Positions 1 to 5,198 of a stretch of DNA of 7,685 nucleotides are shown piece by piece. Source of the stretch: Microcaldota archaeon. GTDB taxonomy: Archaea > Micrarchaeota > Micrarchaeia > Micrarchaeales > CABMGC01. Under the pieces are notes generated by a model. The model worked only from the letters and a program-made list of their open reading frames with translations, ran no database searches and had not been told where the DNA came from. The position numbers were made by a program, and so were the translations under genes. The number at the start of each line of letters is the position of its first letter. Position 1 is the stretch's first letter. The DNA lies in NCBI GenBank assembly GCA_021785375.1, contig JAJYFQ010000029.1:1-7685 (forward strand), in the 5' to 3' direction.

Positions 1-174
1 TCGGGAGAAATGCAGGTCGGTTCGAACCACCTTACACCGCCTACGTCTTCGGGGATCGTCTGTTCGGCAGGGTCCCAGAACAGCAGCTCATCCAATCTGG
101 ACTTCAACAACAACATCTGTTCAGGCAACCAGGGCTGCAACTGGATGACCGTGTCGCCTCTCTGCAAGGCCTAG
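1..174 (+). CDS. C-terminal end of an unidentified Ser/Asn-rich, Cys-containing protein (partial)
   Basis: The frame starting at base 1 is open for 57 codons and ends in TAG at 172-174; the 5' end is outside the window. The peptide has very few charged residues, is rich in Ser, Asn and Thr with short SSSS and NNN runs, and carries four Cys in its last 40 residues (one in IVCSAG, two in CSGNQGC, one in PLCK). This composition is typical of exported archaeal surface proteins with disulfides, but no family is recognisable. Its stop overlaps that of infB on the opposite strand through a shared CTAG. The opposite strand is also open here in phase with infB and could start at TTG 167. That reading uses TTG for nearly all leucines, unlike infB, and has no good ribosome binding site, so I prefer the plus reading, without certainty. 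Confidence 0.42.
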   Translation, partial: SGEMQVGSNHLTPPTSSGIVCSAGSQNSSSSNLDFNNNICSGNQGCNWMTVSPLCKA

Positions 175-1937
175 GACTTCTCACGTCCAAGTGACTTGAT
201 CTGTGAGATCTCTTCCAGCAGATCCTTCGATTCATTATCCAGGAGGTCTGTGAACTTGTACCTCAACAACCTCTCGTTCCCGTCGTTCATGAAAGTGTAT
301 AGCGTCTCGTTCTCCCTGACCTGTCTGCCAAACGTCACATCCTCCATCGAGATGGCCACACTCTCACCCGCCTTCGACTCCTTGAGGCTTATCGCGTTGT
401 CCTGCATCTCCTTGACCCTGCCAACTATCTCGCCGTGCTGGTTCATCAGCTGCCACGACGGCCTCAGCCTTCCCTTCTCTATCCTAACTCCGAATACCGC
501 CGGATGGGAGACCCTGAAGCAGCTGTTAGGGAGTACGGTGAGCTTTCCCGGAAAGACCAGCGCCTTCTCTATTGCCGCACGGTCAGCCTTCCTCTCGTTC
601 TCTGCCCACTCCTTGTAGTCGTCGATTATCTTGTAGATTATGTTGCTGCTGATTATCCTTATTCCCGTTGCCTCGCTCTCAGATCTTGCCTCATCGTCTA
701 TGGGTACGTTGAAAGCCAGGACAACTCCTCCGTAGGGATCGCTCGCCTTCATGGTGAAGGCGTCAAGGACATCCCTCTTCGTCACCCTGCCTATCTCCTT
801 CTTGCTTATCGCTATCTTCTCTGCTCCCAGGAGCCTCGACAGGGCCTCTATGCTCCCCATCGTGTCAGCCTTGAGTATGACCCCCTTGTTCTCCACGTTG
901 AAGATCTCGCTGATCTCGGACTTTATCTCCTGCTCGTAGTTCGGTATCTCCGTTGAGAGGACCAGCGATCCGGGCAGGGCATCGTCGAGTCCGCTGGCGC
1001 TTATCTTTATCCCGGAGGCGGCGCTCACGCTGTCAATGTAGTAGAACTTGCTCGATGATTCTCTCAGCTCCTGGAGCTCCTTGGGTTTCAGCAGTGCCTT
1101 TATCTTGGCCGTTGCAGTGCCAGTGGAAGTTGCGAAAGCAATCGTGTCATTCACCTTCAGCGTTCCGTTGTAGAGTATCACGTCTATCGTGGACCCCAGC
1201 CCCCTGTCCTCCTTCTTTTCAATTATGTTGCCGCGTCCGGGTCCCTTCACCTCGATCTCCAGGCGTTGTTCAAGGAACCTCTGCGCCAGCCCGGTAGCAT
1301 ACATGAGAAGCTCGGCAAGTCCCTCCCCGGTCTTCGCGCTCACCGGAACTATGATCACCTCCTTCTTGAAGTCCTTGACCCTGTCGAACCTCTCGCTGTT
1401 GAACCCGACCTCGCTCAGCTTGCCCACGAGCTCGTAGATCTTCGCCTCGAGGTCGTTGGCAACATTGGGTCTCTGCTTTGATATGGTCTCCGTGAACGAG
1501 TTAGTTGGCTGCACCATCCAGCCCGTTATTGCGTCTATCTTGTTCGCAGCGACTATGAACGGCGTCTTGTACTCCTTGAGTATCTCCAGCGCCTCGTACG
1601 TCTGCGGTTCGAAGCTCTTCGTGACGTCTACTACGAGTATGGCGAGGTCCGCGACGGATCCTCCCCTCTTCCTCAGGTTCGTGAATGCCTCGTGGCCAGG
1701 AGTGTCTATGAAGAGAAGGCCAGGTATCGTGACCTTGATCCCGAACTTCTCGAGGAGAGGTCCAACTATCTTCTTGATCACGTCAAGTGGGACCTCGCTC
1801 GCGCCTATGTGCTGCGTAATCCCGCCGGCCTCACGCACAGTTATCGTCGTATTTCTGATCCTGTCAAGGAGCGTGGTTTTCCCGTGGTCGACGTGGCCCA
1901 TCACGCATATTATCGGCTGACGTATCATCTTCTCCAC
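171..1937 (-). CDS. infB: Translation initiation factor aIF5B (archaeal IF-2)
   Basis: This is a GTPase of the ribosome that promotes subunit joining and helps position initiator tRNA in the cytoplasm. All GTPase motifs are visible: G1 GHVDHGKT (residues 14-21), switch-I Thr in GGITQHIG (38-45), G3 DTPGH (78-82), G4 NKID (132-135) and G5 SAKTGEG (200-206). The archaeal beta-barrel and C-terminal domains follow. At 588 residues it has the usual archaeal length, without the long bacterial or eukaryotic N-terminal extension and without an intein. The start is GTG at 1937 (MEKMIRQP) or the in-frame ATG at 1928 (MIRQP); GGAG lies only three bases before that ATG, so the choice is open. It is divergent from purM, with a TATA element about 40 bp upstream implying a leader of roughly 10-20 bases. 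The 3' end overlaps a convergent reading frame. Confidence 0.97.
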   Translation of the reverse strand: MEKMIRQPIICVMGHVDHGKTTLLDRIRNTTITVREAGGITQHIGASEVPLDVIKKIVGPLLEKFGIKVTIPGLLFIDTPGHEAFTNLRKRGGSVADLAILVVDVTKSFEPQTYEALEILKEYKTPFIVAANKIDAITGWMVQPTNSFTETISKQRPNVANDLEAKIYELVGKLSEVGFNSERFDRVKDFKKEVIIVPVSAKTGEGLAELLMYATGLAQRFLEQRLEIEVKGPGRGNIIEKKEDRGLGSTIDVILYNGTLKVNDTIAFATSTGTATAKIKALLKPKELQELRESSSKFYYIDSVSAASGIKISASGLDDALPGSLVLSTEIPNYEQEIKSEISEIFNVENKGVILKADTMGSIEALSRLLGAEKIAISKKEIGRVTKRDVLDAFTMKASDPYGGVVLAFNVPIDDEARSESEATGIRIISSNIIYKIIDDYKEWAENERKADRAAIEKALVFPGKLTVLPNSCFRVSHPAVFGVRIEKGRLRPSWQLMNQHGEIVGRVKEMQDNAISLKESKAGESVAISMEDVTFGRQVRENETLYTFMNDGNERLLRYKFTDLLDNESKDLLEEISQIKSLGREKS

Positions 1938-1967
1938 TTTAGTATGAGTACAATCTCAATTGCATAC

Positions 1968-1980
1968 AAAATATATAAAT
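1968..1980. promoter_or_regulatory. Shared bidirectional TATA element between infB and purM
   Basis: The only A/T-rich core in the 76-bp divergent spacer is AAAATATATAAAT. It is nearly its own reverse complement, so it reads as a TATA box on both strands. It lies about 35-45 bp from the purM ATG (2014) and 31-43 bp from the infB GTG (1937), which fits archaeal spacing of roughly 25 bp to a start site plus a short leader in each direction. The A-run just upstream in the plus direction resembles a TFB recognition element more than the minus-side flank does. Confidence 0.6.
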
Positions 1981-1990
1981 AGACGAGAAA

Positions 1991-2005
1991 CCAGATCCTC
2001 TCTGG
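1991..2005 (+). repeat. Short inverted repeat at the purM 5' end
   Basis: CCAGA (1991-1995) and TCTGG (2001-2005) form a perfect 5-bp inverted repeat with a 5-base loop. It spans the expected transcription start of purM, and its right arm contains the first two G of the ribosome binding site. It could be an operator half-site pair, a tiny RNA hairpin or chance; at this length chance is plausible. Confidence 0.3.
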
Positions 2006-2009
2006 AGGG
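2004..2009 (+). promoter_or_regulatory. Ribosome binding site of purM
   Basis: GGAGGG lies four bases before ATG 2014 (GGAGGGTTAGATG). It is a strong anti-16S match and fixes the purM start. Confidence 0.75.
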
Positions 2010-2013
2010 TTAG

Positions 2014-3156
2014 ATGGTAGTTAGAGGCGCCAGCGCACATTCTGCGAAGAAAGAGGTACGGCAATTGCAAAGGGATCCTTACGATCCTACGAAGCCTTTC
2101 AACGAGCAGACAAAGGCGGCGATAGTAGCAACGCACCCAAAGGACGGACCAATAACCGTAGCCCCGCACGGCAAGCGCTTCAAGATAACTAGGGATGGCG
2201 ATTACTGGAAGGGATACGAGGAGCTCATAGGAGTGGACGGCATAGGCACGAAGGGCGCACTGCACTTCAGGATGAACACGCCGCGCAACGGCGCGCAGGA
2301 CGTCTTCGCCATGGTGGTCGACGACCTCATAGAGGGAGGGTACATACCTGTGCTCTTCCAGGACCACATAATAATTCAGGAGGAGAATCACGCATTCATC
2401 TTCGGTATAGTCAGTGGACTTGTGGACCTATCACTACAGAATCCATGGAGAACCAGCGACGGCAGGAGTTATCCAATAGCCATTACCGGCGGAGAGACCG
2501 CGATTCTGAACACGGTGGAGGGGTTCGAGGTCGGGCTCAATGTCACCGGATACGTCAGGAAGGGCCACGAGATAACGGCTAATGTAGAAGCCGGAGACGC
2601 GATAATAGGGATAGAGAGCAGCGGGGTCCATTCGAACGGCCTCAGCTTCTTCAGGAGGGAGTTCTTCGATAATCGGGGGATGGAACTCGATCACGCACTG
2701 CCTTGGGGCAACACCGTAGGTGAGGAACTGACGATACCTACCAGGGTGTATCTACCAGCGATAAAGGAGCTCATAGATGCTTTCACCGAAGGGGATGCGC
2801 CTGCCAGCAGGTTCGTCCACGGCATGGTCCACATAACCGGAGGAGGATTCTCCAAGTTCGGCGAGCTGATCCCGGGGAGGGAGGATCTCGACATAAGGAT
2901 CGGAAACGGATACGCGATAGAGCCACAGGAGATCTTCAGGTATGTGAACGGGAAGTTCGGGATGCCCTCGGAGAAGATGTACACGACGTTCAACAACGGG
3001 GTCGGGTTTGCGATTGCCGTAAGTCCGGATAAAGTAGACGAAGCATTGACGGTACTCAAGCGGCACTATCCCGCGGAAGTGATGGGCTCTGTGGAGAGGG
3101 GCAGCGGCCGCATCGCCGTGGAGTCAAAGTACGATGGCGCTACAGTAGAGTACTAG
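2014..3156 (+). CDS. purM: Phosphoribosylformylglycinamidine cyclo-ligase (AIR synthetase)
   Basis: The enzyme closes the imidazole ring in purine synthesis, turning FGAM and ATP into AIR, in the cytoplasm. The 380-residue product shows PurM-superfamily landmarks in order: GVDGIGTK (73-80, nucleotide/Mg site), VVDDLIEGG (101-109), GGETA (159-163), ESSGVHSNGLS (201-211), HITGGGF (273-279) and TFNNGVGF (325-332). These match the two-domain AIRS fold closely, whereas PurL, SelD or ThiL would show different signatures. The N-terminus lacks the usual Y-x-x-AGVDI motif and has instead a GASAHS segment (residues 5-10), and the protein is somewhat longer than bacterial PurM (about 345), as in divergent archaeal forms. 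It has a strong GGAGGG site before ATG 2014 and its own promoter, divergent from infB. No other pur gene is adjacent. Confidence 0.88.
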   Translation: MVVRGASAHSAKKEVRQLQRDPYDPTKPFNEQTKAAIVATHPKDGPITVAPHGKRFKITRDGDYWKGYEELIGVDGIGTKGALHFRMNTPRNGAQDVFAMVVDDLIEGGYIPVLFQDHIIIQEENHAFIFGIVSGLVDLSLQNPWRTSDGRSYPIAITGGETAILNTVEGFEVGLNVTGYVRKGHEITANVEAGDAIIGIESSGVHSNGLSFFRREFFDNRGMELDHALPWGNTVGEELTIPTRVYLPAIKELIDAFTEGDAPASRFVHGMVHITGGGFSKFGELIPGREDLDIRIGNGYAIEPQEIFRYVNGKFGMPSEKMYTTFNNGVGFAIAVSPDKVDEALTVLKRHYPAEVMGSVERGSGRIAVESKYDGATVEY

Positions 3157-3159
3157 AGA

Positions 3160-3166
3160 TTATAAA
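3160..3166 (+). promoter_or_regulatory. TATA box for ndk
   Basis: TTATAAA starts three bases after the purM stop. A start site about 26 bp downstream (near 3189) would give ndk a leader of roughly 27 bases containing its GGTG site. This argues for ATG 3216 and against the in-frame GTG at 3174. Confidence 0.55.
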
Positions 3167-3206
3167 CCCTTTTGTGCAATGTTTACTTAATCTGAATTCT
3201 AAGCAC

Positions 3207-3210
3207 GGTG
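3207..3210 (+). promoter_or_regulatory. Ribosome binding site of ndk
   Basis: GGTG followed by five bases and ATG 3216. The same GGTG core and spacing occurs before the symporter gene at 5190-5193, so the two support each other. Confidence 0.6.
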
Positions 3211-3215
3211 TACTT

Positions 3216-3779
3216 ATGGAGAGAGTATTGGTAGTCATAAAGCCAGACGGGGTGGAGAGGGCGTTGATAGGGAAGGTCATAGTAAGGTTCGAGGATGCGG
3301 GCCTGAAGGTAGTGGCCATGAAGATGCTCAATGCAAAGAAGGAGATGGTAGAGAAGCACTACACTAACGACGAGGCCTGGCTCCTCTCGGTGGGGGAGAA
3401 GGCGAAGAAGTCCGCTCTTGAGAAGGGGCAGAAGGTAACGGAGACGGAGAGAGAGATAGGCGTGCGGGTAAGGAACGCGCTGATCAGGGAGCTCACGAGA
3501 ACTCCCGTAGTCGCGTTCGTGCTGGAAGGCAATGCCGCTGCGGATGTTGCAAGGAAGATCGGAGGGGGAACAGAGCCGAGAAAGGCGGATCCCGGATCAA
3601 TAAGGGGGATGTACTCAAGCGACAGTTATGCGCTTGCGGACCAGAAGAAGAGGTCAGTGAGGAACATACTCCACATATCAGAGACTGCAGAGATAGGCGA
3701 GCAGGAGATAAAGGTCTGGTTCACCGAGTCGGATATATGCAAGTACAAGCGTGCCGATGAGGAAGCGATGTACGGGTAG
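3216..3779 (+). CDS. ndk: Nucleoside diphosphate kinase, long form
   Basis: Ndk moves the gamma-phosphate from ATP to other nucleoside diphosphates through a phospho-histidine, balancing NTP pools. The start MERVLVVIKPDGVER is the canonical N-terminus (KPDG at 9-12). LEGNAA (103-108) and the GGGTEP...DPGSIRG segment (116-131) follow, and the active-site His is H153 in RNILHISE, equivalent to N-x-I-H-G/A-S-D in the family. The length is 187 residues against about 140-150 for typical bacterial and many archaeal enzymes. The extra length sits in a charged helical insert at about 60-85, a loop at about 132-148 just before the catalytic His, and a C-terminal tail. Transcription appears separate from purM. 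The stop directly abuts the stop of the convergent gene at 3780. Confidence 0.95.
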   Translation: MERVLVVIKPDGVERALIGKVIVRFEDAGLKVVAMKMLNAKKEMVEKHYTNDEAWLLSVGEKAKKSALEKGQKVTETEREIGVRVRNALIRELTRTPVVAFVLEGNAAADVARKIGGGTEPRKADPGSIRGMYSSDSYALADQKKRSVRNILHISETAEIGEQEIKVWFTESDICKYKRADEEAMYG

Positions 3780-4250
3780 TCACTCCGTACTCCTGTGCTC
3801 CTGCACAAGGGTCCGTATCCTCTCCTGTTCCATGAAGTGCCATGCGCCCAAGACGAGCCTTCCGTTCCTGCTGAGGGATATCGTGTTCAGCGTATACGGC
3901 ATATCGCGTCCCCTGACAAATTCCTCGGTGATGTCATTCAGTCCGAACTCCACCGGGACCAGTCCGTTGCCGTCCTCTCTGGGCACCATTGATATGGCAG
4001 ATTCTGTCCTTACTTCTATCAATCCCTTCTCTGCCAGGTTCCTGAGAAGTGCCGTAGGCCTATCGGATTTAAGATCAAAACCAATGAGATGGTCCTTATC
4101 GATAGACAGGTCGTAGACCTGACCGTTGAATTCCACTCCGAACTTGCTGATGTAATCGAGCAGAAGCCTCTCGTTGCCGCTGAGCTTCCTTGCGACCTCC
4201 TCCCTCTCGGCCCTTGCGAATCCCGCAGGTACCTGCCCTGAAACTCTCAT
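3780..4250 (-). CDS. Unrecognised 156-residue protein, possible winged-helix region
   Basis: I do not recognise this family. The chosen start is ATG 4250 (MRVSGQVPAGFA); the frame runs further upstream to 4367, but that would cross a TATA-like box at 4283-4290 and the end of the preceding gene, so the shorter form is likelier. Residues 24-38 (SGNERLLLDYISKFG) and 62-82 look like helices, and RPTALLRNLAEKGLIEV (64-80) has the rhythm of a recognition helix and wing from a winged helix-turn-helix. The remainder (about 85-140) is strand-like. No membrane segment, signal peptide or cysteine is present, so it is probably a cytoplasmic soluble protein. It is convergent with ndk with no gap, and lies 65 bp downstream of the DUF59 gene. 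A DNA-binding role is only a guess from pattern. Confidence 0.7.
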   Translation of the reverse strand: MRVSGQVPAGFARAEREEVARKLSGNERLLLDYISKFGVEFNGQVYDLSIDKDHLIGFDLKSDRPTALLRNLAEKGLIEVRTESAISMVPREDGNGLVPVEFGLNDITEEFVRGRDMPYTLNTISLSRNGRLVLGAWHFMEQERIRTLVQEHRSTE

Positions 4251-4282
4251 GAAATTATCCGATCCGAGAGTGTCACGGCTTG

Positions 4283-4290
4283 TTATAAAA
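4283..4290 (-). promoter_or_regulatory. TATA box for the 156-residue protein gene
   Basis: On the minus strand this reads TTTTATAA, centred about 36 bp upstream of ATG 4250. It predicts a start near 4260 and a leader of about ten bases; no clear ribosome binding site is present. The T-run just before it on the same strand (4287-4291) could also end transcripts from the DUF59 gene. Confidence 0.5.
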
Positions 4291-4315
4291 ACGTTTAGTA
4301 AGCGCCGTTCAGGTG

Positions 4316-4621
4316 CTAGACCTGCATGCTCATGCGCACTTCCTCGGTGATCATCTCCGGGGTCCATGCCGGCTCCCAGACCAGGTCTATGTTTACCTGC
4401 CCGACGTCCTGCAGGTGCTCAAGCCTGAGCTGCACGTCTGCAAGTATTATGCTCGTGACGGGACACATCGGGCTCGTCATCGTGAGCCTCACGGTTATGT
4501 TGTTGCTCTGGTCTATCGTTATCCCGTGAATCAGGCCCAGGTCCACTATGTTTATCCCTATCTCCGGGTCGACGCATCCCTTGAGCGCCAGCACCACCTG
4601 GTCCATTGTTACCTTTTGCAT
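4316..4621 (-). CDS. DUF59/MIP18-family protein, probable Fe-S cluster assembly factor
   Basis: This 101-residue protein belongs to the MIP18 (DUF59) family, which includes SufT, PaaD and eukaryotic CIA2 and is linked to maturation of iron-sulfur proteins. Family signatures are clear: DPEIGINIVDLGLI (18-31), TMTSPMCPVTSIILADV (47-63) with the conserved Cys at 53, and WEPAWTPEMITEEVR (82-96). The length equals a stand-alone DUF59 domain with no fusion. It starts at ATG 4621 with no ribosome binding site, and a TATA-like element is centred 27 bp upstream, so the transcript is probably leaderless. No suf or ApbC/Nbp35 gene is adjacent. The nearest neighbour on the same strand is the 12-cysteine small protein, 98 bp upstream, which may or may not be functionally linked. 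Confidence 0.9.
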   Translation of the reverse strand: MQKVTMDQVVLALKGCVDPEIGINIVDLGLIHGITIDQSNNITVRLTMTSPMCPVTSIILADVQLRLEHLQDVGQVNIDLVWEPAWTPEMITEEVRMSMQV

Positions 4622-4644
4622 ACATGGATATGTGCCGTAACCCT

Positions 4645-4652
4645 TATTTTAA
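4645..4652 (-). promoter_or_regulatory. TATA box for the DUF59 gene, leaderless arrangement
   Basis: On the minus strand this reads TTAAAATA, centred about 27 bp before ATG 4621. That places the predicted transcription start at the start codon itself, in agreement with the missing ribosome binding site. Confidence 0.5.
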
Positions 4653-4719
4653 GTTATCGTTGGAATTAGGCCATTCGAGCTACGCAATAGGACCGAGCCT
4701 GCGCACTGCCATGAAGTGA

Positions 4720-4845
4720 TCAACAGCACTCGCAGCCACACTTCGTCTTCTTTCCGGTGCAGCAACCGTCGTGGCAGCATGCGCAGCAGTTCGTGCAGCA
4801 CATCTCCTCCGACTTCTTGGATGCCTTCTTTGCCCCCTTCGCCAT
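4720..4845 (-). CDS. 41-residue cysteine-rich, metallothionein-like protein
   Basis: This small frame runs from ATG 4845 to TGA 4720-4722. Residues 1-14 are basic and Lys/Ala/Ser-rich (MAKGAKKASKKSEE). Residues 16-41 hold 12 Cys and one His: C16 C17, C20 C21, C23 C24, H25, C28 C29, C36, C38, C40 C41. The pairs make overlapping CC-x2-CC-x1-CC and C-x-C-x-CC patterns, as expected for a cluster of thiol-bound metal ions. Cys makes up 29% of the protein, there is no Trp, Phe or Tyr, and no signal peptide. It resembles metallothioneins in composition, not in any alignable family I know. Upstream are two TATA-like GCATAAA copies; GGTTGA just before the ATG is a weak ribosome binding site. It lies beside the DUF59 Fe-S assembly gene, so metal storage, detoxification or delivery is a reasonable inference. 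It is too short for most gene finders. Confidence 0.72.
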   Translation of the reverse strand: MAKGAKKASKKSEEMCCTNCCACCHDGCCTGKKTKCGCECC

Positions 4846-4866
4846 ATTCAACCATTCAAGCCCAAC

Positions 4867-4886
4867 TTTATGCATTCCTTTTATGC
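4867..4886 (-). promoter_or_regulatory. Tandem TATA-like GCATAAA repeats before the Cys-rich gene
   Basis: TTTATGC occurs at 4867-4873 and again at 4880-4886, reading GCATAAA twice on the minus strand with a 13-bp period. The nearer copy, about 25 bp before ATG 4845, would give a leaderless transcript. The farther copy, which has one more A, would give a leader of about ten bases. Either could be the TATA box; the doubling could also mark a regulator site. Confidence 0.42.
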
Positions 4887-4945
4887 CATTATTGCCTGCC
4901 GCATGCGCCCATTCGTGCCAGGCGTGACGCGGCTGATGGAAACCA

Positions 4946-4952
4946 TTTTAAA
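4946..4952 (+). promoter_or_regulatory. TATA box for the DUF3311-symporter operon
   Basis: TTTTAAA is centred about 41 bp before ATG 4990, predicting a start near 4975 and a leader of about 15 bases. It lies in the 144-bp divergent spacer shared with the Cys-rich gene. Apart from the two promoters I see nothing else in that spacer. Confidence 0.5.
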
Positions 4953-4989
4953 CCTTGGCTACGTGATCCTTTTCAGAGTGGATTGCCGC

Positions 4990-5190
4990 ATGGCTGGGAT
5001 AAACGCGAAAAAAGTCGTGGCTGCGATACTGTTGCTCATCCCGTTTGCCGTCTACTTCGATATTCCATTCTACAACGTAGTTAACCCGGAGATAGCCGGG
5101 CTCCCGTTCTTCTACTGGTTCCAGATAGTGATGCTTCCCGTAAGCGCGCTCCTCTTCATAATTGCCGCAGTGCTTATTGACATGAAATAG
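4990..5190 (+). CDS. DUF3311 small membrane protein, symporter partner
   Basis: This 66-residue protein has two predicted membrane spans (about 9-27 and 43-63) around a short loop with the family's hallmark pattern: LLLIPF (14-19), PFYN (26-29), GLPFFYWFQ (37-45). DUF3311 proteins are encoded immediately before sodium:solute symporters of the MctP type and are thought to be an accessory subunit of the transporter in the cytoplasmic membrane. ATG 4990 (MAGINAKK) is chosen because the frame further upstream runs across the predicted promoter and lacks family similarity. The symporter gene starts eight bases after this stop, so the two are surely co-transcribed. No strong ribosome binding site is seen, consistent with a short leader. 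Confidence 0.9.
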   Translation: MAGINAKKVVAAILLLIPFAVYFDIPFYNVVNPEIAGLPFFYWFQIVMLPVSALLFIIAAVLIDMK

Positions 5191-5193
5191 GTG
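5190..5193 (+). promoter_or_regulatory. Ribosome binding site overlapping the DUF3311 stop
   Basis: GGTG begins on the last base of the DUF3311 TAG stop and lies five bases before TTG 5199. This decides the unusual TTG start of the symporter, since no ATG or GTG start is available in its frame upstream. Confidence 0.65.
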
Positions 5194-5198
5194 TAACA

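Noticed and set aside
196..1920. Several long plus-strand open frames opposite infB.
   Set aside because: They are antisense to a gene with all GTPase motifs intact and show no family features; high GC makes long antisense frames common.
3174..3215. A 14-residue N-terminal extension of Ndk from GTG 3174.
   Set aside because: The Ndk family starts at the M-E-R-V-x-x-x-I-K-P position, and a GGTG site at correct spacing precedes ATG 3216.
4309..4318. The 10-base string TTCAGGTGCT shared with 7537-7546.
   Set aside because: It lies at two unrelated gene ends, does not extend in either direction, and is short enough to be chance.
4649..4855. A 68-codon minus-strand frame overlapping the Cys-rich gene in another frame.
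   Set aside because: It has no recognisable features, whereas the other frame gives a patterned Cys-rich protein that starts and stops sensibly.
4771..4989. An N-terminal extension of the DUF3311 protein beginning upstream at 4771 and passing through the antisense of the Cys-rich gene.
   Set aside because: It crosses the TATA-like element at 4946-4952, has no family similarity, and DUF3311 proteins are about 60-70 residues, which ATG 4990 gives exactly.
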